Assembly (NCBI GenBank): GCA_945786855.1
Contig: CALZGI010000283.1
Span: forward strand, 1-35,467
From: Thermodesulfovibrionia bacterium
Lineage (GTDB): Bacteria > Nitrospirota > Thermodesulfovibrionia > UBA6902
DNA length: 35,467 nt
Direction: 5' to 3'
A program made the position numbers and the translations under genes. This document shows, piece by piece, positions 23,755 to 33,191 of the stretch. The notes below the pieces were generated by a model. That model was not told the DNA's origin. It searched no databases and worked only from the letters and a program-made list of their open reading frames with translations. Within the stretch, counting starts at the first letter, position 1, and each line of letters starts with the position of its first letter.

Positions 23755-26565
23755 ATGAGAATTCCCGTTGCCACATACAGAATCCAGTTTAATTCCGAAT
23801 TCGATTTTAAACAGGCAAAGGAAATCGTGCCTTTCCTCCACGCGCTTGGAGTTTCCGATGTGTACGCATCACCGGTCTTCAAGGCTAAAAAAGGAAGTCA
23901 TCACGGTTATGATGTAGTCGATGTTAATCAGATAAATCCGGATCTTGGGACGGATGATGATTTTGAAGACCTTTTGAAAGAACTGAAAAAATATGAGATG
24001 GGATGGATCCAGGATATTGTCCCGAACCACATGGCTTTTGACGGGGAAAACACAATGCTTATGGATGTCCTTGAAAACGGAGAATATTCTGAATACTATG
24101 ACTTTTTTGACATAGAATGGAAGCATTTCTACGGCAGTCTTTCGGAGAGGCTGCTTGCGCCGTTCCTGGGAAGGCATTACAATGATGCTCTTGAAGCCGG
24201 GGAAATTACCCTGAAATACGATAATCATGGTTTTTATATTGAATACTATTCGTTGAAATTTCCGCTGAAGATAGAATCATATGCCCGTGTCATAACATAC
24301 AGGCTGAATGAACTCAAGAAAAAGCTCGGTGACGACCACCCTGACGTTATAAAATTTCTCGGAATTCTGTATTCCCTGAAAAATCTTCCTGTAGCGGGGG
24401 AGGAACGGCTCGGACGATACAGTCAGATACAATTCATAAAAAGAATGCTCTGGGAGCTCTATAACGGCAATAATGAAATAAAGGAATTCATGAACGGAAA
24501 TGTCGATGCTTTCAACATGGAAAAGGAATCCGACGATGACCTGAGCCTCCTTGACAGTCTCCTCTCGGAGCAGCTGTTCCGGCTGTCCTTCTGGAAGGTT
24601 GCGACGGAAGAACTGAATTATCGAAGGTTTTTTAATATAAACGGCCTCATTTCATTGCGAATGGAAGATATGCGTGTATTCAACGGGACTCACTCACTCA
24701 TATTGACCCTCGTGAAGGAGAGAAAAATAGACGGACTGCGCATTGATCATATAGACGGACTTTACGATCCTACTGAGTACCTGAAAAGACTGAGAGAATG
24801 TGCAGGAGATATATACATAGCTGTTGAGAAGATACTTGAGCTTCATGAAGAACTTCCGTCGTTATGGGCCGTACAGGGAACAACGGGTTATGATTTTCTG
24901 AACTATGTGAATGGTGTTTTCTGCAATGAAGAAACTGGCCGTGCCTTCAATAAACTATATTACAGTTTCACCGGGTTTAAGACATCCTATGAGACACTCT
25001 TGTATAAAAAGAAGAAGCTTATCATTGAAAAAGAAATGACCGGTGATGTCGACAATATCGCCCATCTGCTCAAGAAGATTTCGAGCAGGCACAGATATGG
25101 TAATGATATGACCCTGTACGGACTGAAAAAAGCCATTATAGAGATCCTGGCCTTTTTCCCGGTATACAGAACATACATAAGCGAAAGTGTGTATGGAGTG
25201 ACAGACCGTGCATACATAACGGTTGCCATAAAAAAGGCCCGGGATATGAATCCGGCCCTTCTTTATGAACTCAGTTTCCTTGAGTTGTTCCTCCTTCTGG
25301 AATTCGGCGAATATATTTCCGATGAAGACAAGAAAGAGTGGACTCATTTTGTCATGAGGTTTCAGCAGCTCACAGGCCCGCTCATGGCGAAGGGTTTTGA
25401 AGATACGACCTTGTACGTGTACAACAGACTTCTCTCATTGAATGATGTCGGCGGCAGCCCTGATACCTTCGGAATTTCAATAACCGAATTCCATTCATTT
25501 AACATGCAGAGGGCCGGCACACAGCCCCATTCAATGAATGGGACATCAACTCATGACACAAAAAGAGGGGAAGACGTGAGGGCCCGGATTAATGTCCTTT
25601 CAGAGATTCCTGAACTTTGGGAAACGAACATAAAAAAATGGAGCCGGATGAACAGGAGAAAAAAGAAACCGGTAAAAGGGATGGCCGTCCCGGACAAGAA
25701 TGATGAATATTTCCTCTATCAGACTCTGATTGGAGCCATGCCTTTTGCTGATGAACAGGAAGGGTTCAGGCCGAGACTGCGAGACTATATAATAAAAGCT
25801 GTCAGAGAAGCAAAGGTCCACACTGCGTGGCTGAAACCTGATACGGATTATGAGGAAAATTTCCTTGCTTTTATTGATAAAATCATGAGCCCATCGGAAC
25901 AGAATAAATTTTTAATGGATTTCATGTCGTTTCAGAAGATGGTTTCCTTCTATGGTATTTTTAATTCCCTTTCACAAACACTTCTTAAAATTGCCTCCCC
26001 TGGACTGCCTGATTTCTACCAGGGTTCCGAATTCTGGGAACTCACCCTCGTAGACCCTGACAATCGCCGGCCTGTTGATTACTCAATCAGGACGTGGCTT
26101 ATCAATGAGATGAAAAGCAGAGAGCCCGAGAACCTGTTGAACCTCATTGCCGAAGTGTTAGCGTCGAAAGAAGATGGACGAATAAAACTGTTTCTGATGT
26201 ACAAAGCACTGGCAGCACGGACAAAAAACAGAATTATTTTTGAAAGGGGCGAATATGTTCCGCTGGAGACTGAGGGAACATATAAAAATAACATCATTGC
26301 CTTTGTCTGGAAGCACAAACCTGAATGGGTGTTGGTTGCTGTTCCCCGGTTTCTCACAGAGGTTGTCCAGGAAAACCAATCTCCCCTTGGCAGAGATGTG
26401 TGGGAAGATACTCAGATTGTCCTGCCAAAAGATGCCCCGTCAAGATGGATTCACCAGATAACAGGAGTAGCGCTTGAGAGAGATAAGGCACTGTCTGCGG
26501 GAGACATCTTTGAACATTTTCCCTGCGGACTGTTACTGAATGACAAAACCGGTTATAATGAATAG
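23755..26565 (+). CDS. treY: Maltooligosyl trehalose synthase
   Basis: 936 residues, the large GH13 enzyme that turns the reducing-end alpha-1,4 bond of maltodextrin into an alpha,alpha-1,1 trehalose bond. It starts with the family signature ATYRIQFNSEFDFKQA. GH13 motifs include QDIVPNHMAF (region I), LRIDHIDGLYDP (region II, nucleophile Asp331) and IAVEKILE (region III). GTSTHDTKRGEDVRAR (region IV) holds the last catalytic Asp. YQGSEFWELTLVDPDNRRPV is also characteristic. GGAGAACGGAAAATAAAT precedes the ATG. Length is somewhat above that of many TreY (about 720-950) but within range. It is cotranscribed with treZ and probably closed by the hairpin at its stop. Confidence 0.95.
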   Translation: MRIPVATYRIQFNSEFDFKQAKEIVPFLHALGVSDVYASPVFKAKKGSHHGYDVVDVNQINPDLGTDDDFEDLLKELKKYEMGWIQDIVPNHMAFDGENTMLMDVLENGEYSEYYDFFDIEWKHFYGSLSERLLAPFLGRHYNDALEAGEITLKYDNHGFYIEYYSLKFPLKIESYARVITYRLNELKKKLGDDHPDVIKFLGILYSLKNLPVAGEERLGRYSQIQFIKRMLWELYNGNNEIKEFMNGNVDAFNMEKESDDDLSLLDSLLSEQLFRLSFWKVATEELNYRRFFNINGLISLRMEDMRVFNGTHSLILTLVKERKIDGLRIDHIDGLYDPTEYLKRLRECAGDIYIAVEKILELHEELPSLWAVQGTTGYDFLNYVNGVFCNEETGRAFNKLYYSFTGFKTSYETLLYKKKKLIIEKEMTGDVDNIAHLLKKISSRHRYGNDMTLYGLKKAIIEILAFFPVYRTYISESVYGVTDRAYITVAIKKARDMNPALLYELSFLELFLLLEFGEYISDEDKKEWTHFVMRFQQLTGPLMAKGFEDTTLYVYNRLLSLNDVGGSPDTFGISITEFHSFNMQRAGTQPHSMNGTSTHDTKRGEDVRARINVLSEIPELWETNIKKWSRMNRRKKKPVKGMAVPDKNDEYFLYQTLIGAMPFADEQEGFRPRLRDYIIKAVREAKVHTAWLKPDTDYEENFLAFIDKIMSPSEQNKFLMDFMSFQKMVSFYGIFNSLSQTLLKIASPGLPDFYQGSEFWELTLVDPDNRRPVDYSIRTWLINEMKSREPENLLNLIAEVLASKEDGRIKLFLMYKALAARTKNRIIFERGEYVPLETEGTYKNNIIAFVWKHKPEWVLVAVPRFLTEVVQENQSPLGRDVWEDTQIVLPKDAPSRWIHQITGVALERDKALSAGDIFEHFPCGLLLNDKTGYNE

Positions 26566-26588
26566 CTGCTCCGGACGGCTTATTTTTC
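26564..26588 (+). terminator. Possible terminator at the end of treY
   Basis: AGCTG and CGGCT (with one G-U pair) form a short stem around CTCCGGA, overlapping the stop codon and followed by TATTTTT. The stem is only 5 bp, so this is weak. Confidence 0.4.
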
Positions 26589-26667
26589 ATATGATTATGC
26601 CCGATAAGAATAAATGATAATGGGTCCTTTATGAAAACATAGTATAAATTAGTTAAGGGAACGGACA

Positions 26668-27498
26668 ATGAACAGATTGATTTTGATTGTGACACTCTTT
26701 GTATTATATTTAATTAGTCCGGCTCTGCCGTACTCTGCTGCTGAACTTACTCCATACGATATGCTGGAGACAGGGGGTGCCGGCTCACACCATGAAAGAG
26801 TCCTTTATGTTCAGGACAGCCAGGATGACGACTCATATATGGACGACCCCTTTGAAGAAGACAGCGATTACCTGGAGGAGGGAGAGGAACTGGAGCAGAT
26901 TGCAGATCCACTGGAACCGGTCAACAGGGTTTTTTTTCAATTCAATGACAAGTTGTATTTCTGGGTCATGAAACCTGTTGCAGAGGGGTATGCTGCTCTG
27001 GTGCCCGAAGGAGCCAGGGTTTCGGTGAAACATTTTTTTACCAATATATCCGCTCCGGTGAGGGTCGTGAACAATCTTTTACAAATGAAGATTAAACCTG
27101 CAGGCAAGGAACTCATGCGTTTTGGAATTAATTCGACATTCGGGATGCTGGGTCTTCATGATGTTGCAAAAAGTGAATTGGACATTTCAGCCTATGACGA
27201 GGATTTTGGGCAGACCCTCGGTGTCTGGGGTGTCGGTCCGGGGATTTTTATCAACTGGCCTGTGCTTGGACCTTCAAATATTCGTGACACCCTTGGGTAC
27301 GCAGGGGACTATTTCCTTGATCCGTTAAACTATCTAAAACCTTCTCTTGACCGGACTGCCATAAAGGCAACAGATGGAATCAACAGGGCTTCTCTTTCCA
27401 TCGGGGATTATGAAGAGATTAAAAAGGATGCCTTTGACCCCTACGATGCAGTGAAGGACATCTACTACCAGTATCGGAAAAACAAAATTGACAGATAG
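26668..27498 (+). CDS. mlaA: MlaA/VacJ-family phospholipid-transport protein
   Basis: 276 residues with AAGGGAAC upstream of the ATG. A signal peptide (LILIVTLFVLYLISPALPYS) is followed by an acidic, disordered stretch (DDDSYMDDPFEEDSDYLEEG). The MlaA domain then begins at IADPLEPVNRVFFQFNDKLY. Further signatures: FFTNISAPVRVVNNLLQMK, RFGINSTFGMLGLHDVA, DFGQTLGVWGVGPGIFINWP, and LGPSNIRDTLGYAGD. The domain extracts misplaced phospholipids from the outer leaflet of the outer membrane for retrograde transport. Unlike E. coli MlaA it has no lipobox Cys, so it may be held by the barrel partner alone. No mlaBCDEF is nearby. Confidence 0.92.
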   Translation: MNRLILIVTLFVLYLISPALPYSAAELTPYDMLETGGAGSHHERVLYVQDSQDDDSYMDDPFEEDSDYLEEGEELEQIADPLEPVNRVFFQFNDKLYFWVMKPVAEGYAALVPEGARVSVKHFFTNISAPVRVVNNLLQMKIKPAGKELMRFGINSTFGMLGLHDVAKSELDISAYDEDFGQTLGVWGVGPGIFINWPVLGPSNIRDTLGYAGDYFLDPLNYLKPSLDRTAIKATDGINRASLSIGDYEEIKKDAFDPYDAVKDIYYQYRKNKIDR

Positions 27499-27562
27499 TA
27501 GTGACGTGGATTGATAGATTGATTGCCTTGCCCTGTCAGGTCGGACCCGTACGGCTGCTCTG

Positions 27563-28957
27563 CTATTTTGAGATATCTTTGACGGACAATTTGTATTTGT
27601 CTATAAGGTCGTAAAGAGTGGGTCTGCTGATTCCCAATGTTTCTGATGCCCGCTTTATGTTGCCTTTATGTTTTTCAATAACGCGTGAGATTATGTGAAC
27701 CTCCAGCTTTTTACGGGCCTCCTTCAGTGTCATGCCTTCGTATTGCTTTTCCGTTTCACTCGGACGGACTGCATCTTCTGTGTTGGCCCCCAATCCAAGA
27801 TTGCGCGGTTCTATGGTGCTGGAACCGGATGTAATGACTGCTTTCTGGAGTTTGTTTTCGAGCTCTCTCACATTGCCGGGCCAGGAGTATTTTTCGATTT
27901 CCTGCATTGCAGCGGTGCTGAACCCCTTTATTTTTTTCTTGAACATGACGCTGTATCTTTCAAGCAGAGTGCTTGCCAGCAGATTGATGTCAGAGCTCCG
28001 GTCTCTCAGGGGAGGGACATCGATGGTGATAACACTTATTCTGAAAAAAAGATCTTCCCTGAATCTGCGCTCTTTCATTGCCAGATTTAAATCTATATTT
28101 GTGGCTGCGATCACCCGTGTATCTATTTTTATGTCTTTTCTTCCGCCCACACGCTGCATGTTTCTTTCCTGAAGGAACCTCAGGAGCTTTGCCTGCAGGT
28201 TTGGTGACATTTCGCCAATTTCATCAAGGAAGAGCGTTCCTTTATCGGCATACTCAAATTTTCCTTTTTGCTGGGCGTAGGCACTGGTAAAGGCCCCTTT
28301 CTCGTATCCAAACAGTTCAGACTCAAGCAGGGTTTCAGGAATAGCCCCGCAATTAATGGGAATAAAGGGACCTGAGTTTCTTGTACTGTTTTCGTGAATC
28401 GCCCGGGCAACAAGTTCTTTGCCCGTTCCGCTTTCTCCTGTAATCAATACTGTGGCATCAGTGGCGGCTACCTGTGTGATTGTATCGAAGATTGACTGCA
28501 TGGCATTGCTCTGTCCTATCATTCCGGCAAAACCGATTTCCCTGCCGCGCATTTCATGTAGTTTTCGATTTTCGTTCTCTATGGCGGAGAGGTGGAACGC
28601 CCTTTCCATTATTACTTTTAACTCACTCATGTCAACGGGCTTGAGATAGTAATCATATGCGCCCATTTGAATGGCCTTCAGGGCATTTGCCCTGTCGCTG
28701 TTTCCGGTAATTATAATGACTTTTGTTTCCGGTGCCTGTAACAGTATTTCTTCCAGACACTCAAAGCCTTCACTCGAATCATCTTCGTCAGGAGGAAGTC
28801 CGAGATCAAGAGTGACAACTGCAGGGTTTTTTTTATTGAACAGCTTAAGGGCCTCTGTCCTGTTTGAGGCCTGTAAAACAGCATACTCCTTGGAGAGTCC
28901 CCACTTCATCTGATTCTGGATGTCCGGGTTGTCTTCTACTACGAGGATCTTTTTCAT
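27563..28957 (-). CDS. prsR: PEP-CTERM system sigma-54 response regulator PrsR
   Basis: 464 residues. A receiver domain comes first, with phospho-acceptor Asp51 in VVTLDLGLPPDEDDSSEG, Thr in IIITGNS and Lys in YYLKPVD. A sigma-54-interacting AAA+ domain follows: Walker A GESGTGKE at 174-181, the sigma-54 loop as GAFTSA at 221-226 (consensus GAFTGA), and Walker B TLFLDEIGEM. A Fis-type helix-turn-helix ends it (KRASETLGISRPTLYDLIDK). The DLGLPPDEDDSSEGFECLEE receiver signature and the PrsK-like kinase nearby point to PrsR, which with sigma-54 drives PEP-CTERM protein genes in other bacteria. The prsK gene lies upstream, separated by one extra gene. The GAFTSA variant is unusual but keeps the key Phe and Thr. 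Confidence 0.9.
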   Translation of the reverse strand: MKKILVVEDNPDIQNQMKWGLSKEYAVLQASNRTEALKLFNKKNPAVVTLDLGLPPDEDDSSEGFECLEEILLQAPETKVIIITGNSDRANALKAIQMGAYDYYLKPVDMSELKVIMERAFHLSAIENENRKLHEMRGREIGFAGMIGQSNAMQSIFDTITQVAATDATVLITGESGTGKELVARAIHENSTRNSGPFIPINCGAIPETLLESELFGYEKGAFTSAYAQQKGKFEYADKGTLFLDEIGEMSPNLQAKLLRFLQERNMQRVGGRKDIKIDTRVIAATNIDLNLAMKERRFREDLFFRISVITIDVPPLRDRSSDINLLASTLLERYSVMFKKKIKGFSTAAMQEIEKYSWPGNVRELENKLQKAVITSGSSTIEPRNLGLGANTEDAVRPSETEKQYEGMTLKEARKKLEVHIISRVIEKHKGNIKRASETLGISRPTLYDLIDKYKLSVKDISK

Positions 28958-29044
28958 GCTGTCAATACCACGCTGTCAATTCGATTACACTAAACTAGAC
29001 ATTTCCCATCGAAGGTGTTTTCTTAATATACCGGGTTCCGGGCA

Positions 29045-29869
29045 TTACATATATCCGAGGTCCCTGAGTTTCCCCATGATTTCCTCTTTCCCCTGTCCTC
29101 TCCCTGCTCTTTCATAGGTATTCTCAAGATCCTGCTCCCAGGCGGGGATGTCGGACATTTTGACAGTCGAACCTTTTGCGCCAAGAGAACGGTACCCTTC
29201 TTTGTAGAGCGTGCAGAAAGGGACATTATATTGAAATATAAAATTCCAGATATCCCGTTCCATAAAATGCAGGATTGGCTGAATTCGCATATGTGGAGGA
29301 ATTTTTCTTTCTCTGAAGTAGTCTTCTTCTATCCTCGCCTCCTGCTCATCCCATCGGATGGCCGTTGCAAGCGCCTTGACGTCATTATCCTCCATGAAAA
29401 CATTCATGGCAACGGTCTTCATCAGGTGGTTGCCGACAAAAGACTCGGGTTCAAAAGGAAATTCTCCATCTTCAAATTCAAGGACCTCTATTTCCTTTCT
29501 GTTTCGCTCATTCAGGCTGCTGACTTTGACCATATCACCCACATTGACCGCCTTGTCACTCACGTCAGTGTTTTTTGCAATTCTCACGTCCAGGTTCCAC
29601 TCCTTCTTGAGCTTGTTGAATATATCCCAAATTTCTTCAAAAACATACCCTTCATCAATAAACATGCACTTGGGCATTTGAACTCCAAGCTCTTTGCATG
29701 CTTCCCTGAAGAGCCACACCATTGTTGTGCTGTCTTTTCCTCCTGTCCAGGCAACGGCCAGATTTTCCGGGCCATACTTTTTGAGGGCCTCTTTGATAAT
29801 TTTTTTTGAGTGCTCAATCTTGTCATCAAGACTCATAGACATCAATTTTTCCATTTCTTCCTGTGTCAC
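29045..29869 (-). CDS. PAPS-reductase/CysD-like PP-loop protein
   Basis: 274 residues from a GTG at 29869, chosen for the near-perfect AAGGAGGCCACC before it; the frame opens 30 bases earlier at an ATG without one. The PP-loop is AWTGGKDSTTMVW at about 40-52. FIDEGYVFEEIWDIF, AIRWDEQEAR and PILHFMERDIWNFIFQYNVP follow, then GYRSLGAKGSTVK near the end. These belong to the phosphoadenylyl-sulfate reductase/CysD (PF01507) family. It lacks the C-terminal catalytic Cys motif of CysH (ECGLH), so reductase activity is unlikely; a CysD-like or other adenylylating role is more likely. It lies between prsK and prsR on their strand, which is unexpected. Confidence 0.82.
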   Translation of the reverse strand: MTQEEMEKLMSMSLDDKIEHSKKIIKEALKKYGPENLAVAWTGGKDSTTMVWLFREACKELGVQMPKCMFIDEGYVFEEIWDIFNKLKKEWNLDVRIAKNTDVSDKAVNVGDMVKVSSLNERNRKEIEVLEFEDGEFPFEPESFVGNHLMKTVAMNVFMEDNDVKALATAIRWDEQEARIEEDYFRERKIPPHMRIQPILHFMERDIWNFIFQYNVPFCTLYKEGYRSLGAKGSTVKMSDIPAWEQDLENTYERAGRGQGKEEIMGKLRDLGYM

Positions 29870-30093
29870 GGTGGCCTCCTTCTTAATTAAAAAGCTCATG
29901 TTATTGTAGTATTACAGACGTTAAGTTTGAAATCATTTTTTTTTTACTTTCTAAGTATAAGTTATCTACACGAATTGAATCAATTGCGTATGCCTCTCCT
30001 GTGAAATTTAATTCGGCAGTTACATTACAGTTCTTTAACAGGAGTTATGTTTAGGCACAGGATTTTGAATATTTTGTGCACTGCCCTCAGCGT

Positions 30094-32151
30094 CTAAAGG
30101 GCTGTCAAGGGCAGGTACAAAAAGAAATCAGTCCCACTGTTTTCTCTGCTTATTACTTTTATTTTTCCTGAATGAGCCTCTACTATTGTCTTGCACTGAT
30201 AGAGCCCTATCCCCAGTCCCTTCTTTTTCGTTGTTTCAAATGGTTTAAACAGGTGCTTCTTCACAAATAGATCGGACATTCCGCAGCCATTATCGGACAC
30301 CTTGACATATCCCATGTTGTTTTCTGTCCCGACGGTCACACTCACAGTCCCCTGATTATTTGTTGCGTCCAGGGCATTCATAACAAGGTTTATAATGACT
30401 TTTGTTATTTCCTTACGGTCAAATACTGTCTTTACTGTCTCATTCTCAGCATATGATAATCTTGAATTTTCATTTACGTCTAACTGCTGGACAGCTGCCT
30501 GCACATAATATCCCAGATCTGAATATTCCAGGTCGAGGCTCGTCTTTTTGGGCAGGTTTTTCAGTTTTCCAATTATTCTGTTTATTTTTTCTGATGTGTT
30601 CGAAATTGCTTTTATGGCGTCCATCTGGAAATCAGGATTATGAATATGCTCCTCGGCATTCTGTGCTATCAGGGAGAGCATGGATGTTGCGTTTTTGAGG
30701 TCATGCAAAATGAATGATGACAGTTTTCCCATCGCTTCCATTTCCTTAGCTTTTGTTAACTCTTCTGACAGTCGCGCATTCAGGACGACCACTGTTGTCT
30801 GTATTGCAAGAGTTTTAAGCAAGTCATAATCTTCGAAGTTATATTCGTTCCCTTCAAGGCCGTCCTTCAGAATAATGAAACCCTCAAGGGTATTTATATT
30901 GAACAGAGGGATAATAAGGGAGGCCTCCGTTTTTTGGATAAACATTCCACATTCTGAAACTGTATCCCTGCAGGCATCGCTGTGGACATCAAGAATCCAT
31001 TTTTTCTTCTTGAAAAAATCGATAAGTTCCCTGTCAGGTACTGCCTCAATGGTGCCTTCATCCAGTGTTTCGACACAGCGGTATTCGTCATTGTCTCTGT
31101 CATTCAGCCATATTGAAACTCCTTTTACACCGATGGCATGTTTAAATCCTTCTGCAATTGAACTGAGTAGTTCGCCAAATGAATACTTCAATGAAATTCT
31201 CTGAGTAAACTGCAGCCACTGCTCCCTGTAGTCATATTTCTGACTGAAAAAATGTTTGTTAATAAAAACCTTTGCTTTTCTTCTCAGCGGTTCGGAATAG
31301 ATAATGGTAAGGACCAGAATCGCGCCGATGAATCCCAGGAAAGCAGTTATGTTTTTGCCGACCACCGGGCCAAAGTATCGCATCCCCTCTCCTATTAATC
31401 CAAGACCGAGCAGGTACCCTCCGACAATAATCAAGCTTACTGATCTGTAAATAATTTTCCGGGAGACTGTAAATTCGATGTCCATTGCCCTGTGCCTGAA
31501 AAGGGATACCCCGATCAGCAGAATCGCAATAAAAACTATACCTGTCTTCACAGGCAGCAGATACATGTTGATCGATCTATAGAGAAGGGCGTGACTGTAA
31601 TAAAAAATATTTATCGAGAGAATTGCTCCAACCCCCAAAATGAAATATTTTATTTCCCATCGGTCCTTTCCGCTCGAACTTCTCAATGTTGCTTCGAGAT
31701 TTATGATTGAAAGTATTGAATAAAAGAGGATTGCAAGGTTGAAAATATAACCGGTGTTATCAAGGAAAAGAACTTTTTCAGTCGCAAAGTCGGGTGAGTA
31801 GAAAAAATCCTCAATGGGAACGAAAAAGAAAAAAGTGAATATGAATGGAGAAAGATATATAAAGAGTCGTGAGAATCTGGTTATTCCTTTCCAGTAATCT
31901 GTTCTGGCAAAGCTGAGGCTGAAAAGGAGCCATGCTATAGCCATGAAGGCTTCGCTTATGGAAACAGCGCTTTTCCATTCCATGATATATTCCGGCCTGA
32001 TGGTGCTCATAGAGTCGCCGAATATGACAGCTGCTGTTGATATCAGGCCGACGGCGCATACGATATTGGCAAAGCGGTTATATTTTTGAAATATGACAGC
32101 AAGGGAGACAAAGGTTGCGAGAGAAACTGTAATAATTGAAATTATAAGCAT
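30094..32151 (-). CDS. prsK: PEP-CTERM system histidine kinase PrsK
   Basis: 685 residues. About ten membrane helices fill the first 300 residues (for example FANIVCAVGLISTAAVIFGD; KNITAFLGFIGAILVLTII). A cytoplasmic GAF-like domain follows (FKHAIGVKGVSIWLNDRDND). The kinase core has His483 in SSFILHDLKNATSML, N-box NLVMNALDATNN, G1 box SDNGCGM and G2 box GLGIGLYQCKTIVEAH. The HDLKN H-box and many-helix sensor are typical of PrsK, which senses an unknown envelope signal and is expected to phosphorylate PrsR. Start at 32151 is the first ATG; the region upstream contains a hairpin. No exosortase (xrtA) gene is in the window. Confidence 0.9.
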   Translation of the reverse strand: MLIISIITVSLATFVSLAVIFQKYNRFANIVCAVGLISTAAVIFGDSMSTIRPEYIMEWKSAVSISEAFMAIAWLLFSLSFARTDYWKGITRFSRLFIYLSPFIFTFFFFVPIEDFFYSPDFATEKVLFLDNTGYIFNLAILFYSILSIINLEATLRSSSGKDRWEIKYFILGVGAILSINIFYYSHALLYRSINMYLLPVKTGIVFIAILLIGVSLFRHRAMDIEFTVSRKIIYRSVSLIIVGGYLLGLGLIGEGMRYFGPVVGKNITAFLGFIGAILVLTIIYSEPLRRKAKVFINKHFFSQKYDYREQWLQFTQRISLKYSFGELLSSIAEGFKHAIGVKGVSIWLNDRDNDEYRCVETLDEGTIEAVPDRELIDFFKKKKWILDVHSDACRDTVSECGMFIQKTEASLIIPLFNINTLEGFIILKDGLEGNEYNFEDYDLLKTLAIQTTVVVLNARLSEELTKAKEMEAMGKLSSFILHDLKNATSMLSLIAQNAEEHIHNPDFQMDAIKAISNTSEKINRIIGKLKNLPKKTSLDLEYSDLGYYVQAAVQQLDVNENSRLSYAENETVKTVFDRKEITKVIINLVMNALDATNNQGTVSVTVGTENNMGYVKVSDNGCGMSDLFVKKHLFKPFETTKKKGLGIGLYQCKTIVEAHSGKIKVISRENSGTDFFLYLPLTAL

Positions 32152-32190
32152 ATTTTACCCATGGTCTATAAAACCCCCGTCGTCGTGACC

Positions 32191-32228
32191 TGCTATGGAT
32201 ACTTCTTAACTGAGAAGGATGGATAGCA
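32191..32228. promoter_or_regulatory. Imperfect 16-bp inverted repeat between prsK and the Crp/Fnr gene
   Basis: Arms TGCTATGGATACTTCT and AGAAGGATGGATAGCA are inverted repeats (13 of 16) around TAACTG, about 40 bases upstream of prsK. The location fits an operator or a 5' leader hairpin for prsK. The rest of 32152-32448 shows no gene. Confidence 0.4.
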
Positions 32229-32448
32229 AGTCGTTATACGTCAGCGGTGATTCATAACATATTTTAACGACTATCCCACAGATAACCTTAAGTCTGATTG
32301 CGCATATAATCATGAGGGGTCACGGATCATCTCTTGAGATCTTTCATGTTGTTGCCGACTGAGGCTTCTTTGTCAATATCTCTTTATCTGCAAGGGGAAT
32401 AAAAAGACTCTAAAGAACTTGATGGAATGTTCCGAATAAGAAACTGCC

Positions 32449-33153
32449 ATGAATGATACATCGAAAAGCAATTTCCTGAAAAAGACAGAGATATTTTCTT
32501 CTTTGAGTGAAAAGGAGATGGATGAAATCATCAACAAGATGGTTGTAAAGCAGTTCAAAAAGAATGAATCAATTCTTTACGAAGAAGATACAAATGAGTT
32601 TATGTACATAATTTTTCTGGGAAAAGTGAAGGTCGTACGGACAACGGAAGACGGAAAAGAAATAATTCTTGCCATGCATAAGTCGGGAAGTTTTTTTGGT
32701 GAGATGGCCATGATAGACGGGAAGACCATGCCGGCCTCAGTAATAGCCACCGATGATTCGCTCATTGCACTGATTGCCAAGAAGGATTTCTTCTCCATAA
32801 TTTTCCAGGAGAATAAAGTGACAAGAAATTTGCTGGAAATATTATGCGGCAGGCTTCGCCGGTGCTGGGATACTATACAGTTGTTGAATTTCAACAATGC
32901 ATCCCACAGAACAAAAATGCTTTTTTTAATGATGTGTGAGGAATACGGTAAAAAAACACCTGAGGGAACGATACTGAATGTTAAGCTTACTCACCAGGAT
33001 ATATCCGACATGACAGGGCTTACCCGTGAGACTGTTACGAGGGTACTTGACAAACTCCAGAAGAACAAGGAAATCGTAATCCTGAAAAACAAAGCTATCT
33101 GCCTGACGCCGGCATTTGTGAAGGATGATTTTAAGATTCCCAATTACGCGTGA
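32449..33153 (+). CDS. Crp/Fnr-family transcription regulator
   Basis: 234 residues. The N-terminal two-thirds is a cyclic-nucleotide-binding fold (GKVKVVRTTEDGKEIILAMH, SGSFFGEMAMIDGKTMPASV), which may bind a nucleotide; the FGEMAMID-ASV motif is close to the cAMP pocket but lacks its Arg-Ser pair. A dimerisation helix follows, then a C-terminal helix-turn-helix (KLTHQDISDMTGLTRETVTR). No N-terminal cysteines exist, so it is not an iron-sulfur Fnr. It is divergent from prsK, sharing the 297-base gap, and could regulate it. Ligand and regulon are unknown. Confidence 0.9.
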   Translation: MNDTSKSNFLKKTEIFSSLSEKEMDEIINKMVVKQFKKNESILYEEDTNEFMYIIFLGKVKVVRTTEDGKEIILAMHKSGSFFGEMAMIDGKTMPASVIATDDSLIALIAKKDFFSIIFQENKVTRNLLEILCGRLRRCWDTIQLLNFNNASHRTKMLFLMMCEEYGKKTPEGTILNVKLTHQDISDMTGLTRETVTRVLDKLQKNKEIVILKNKAICLTPAFVKDDFKIPNYA

Positions 33154-33191
33154 GAGTATAAGGAACTGTTTCTCAGAATTATAGTGTTTAG

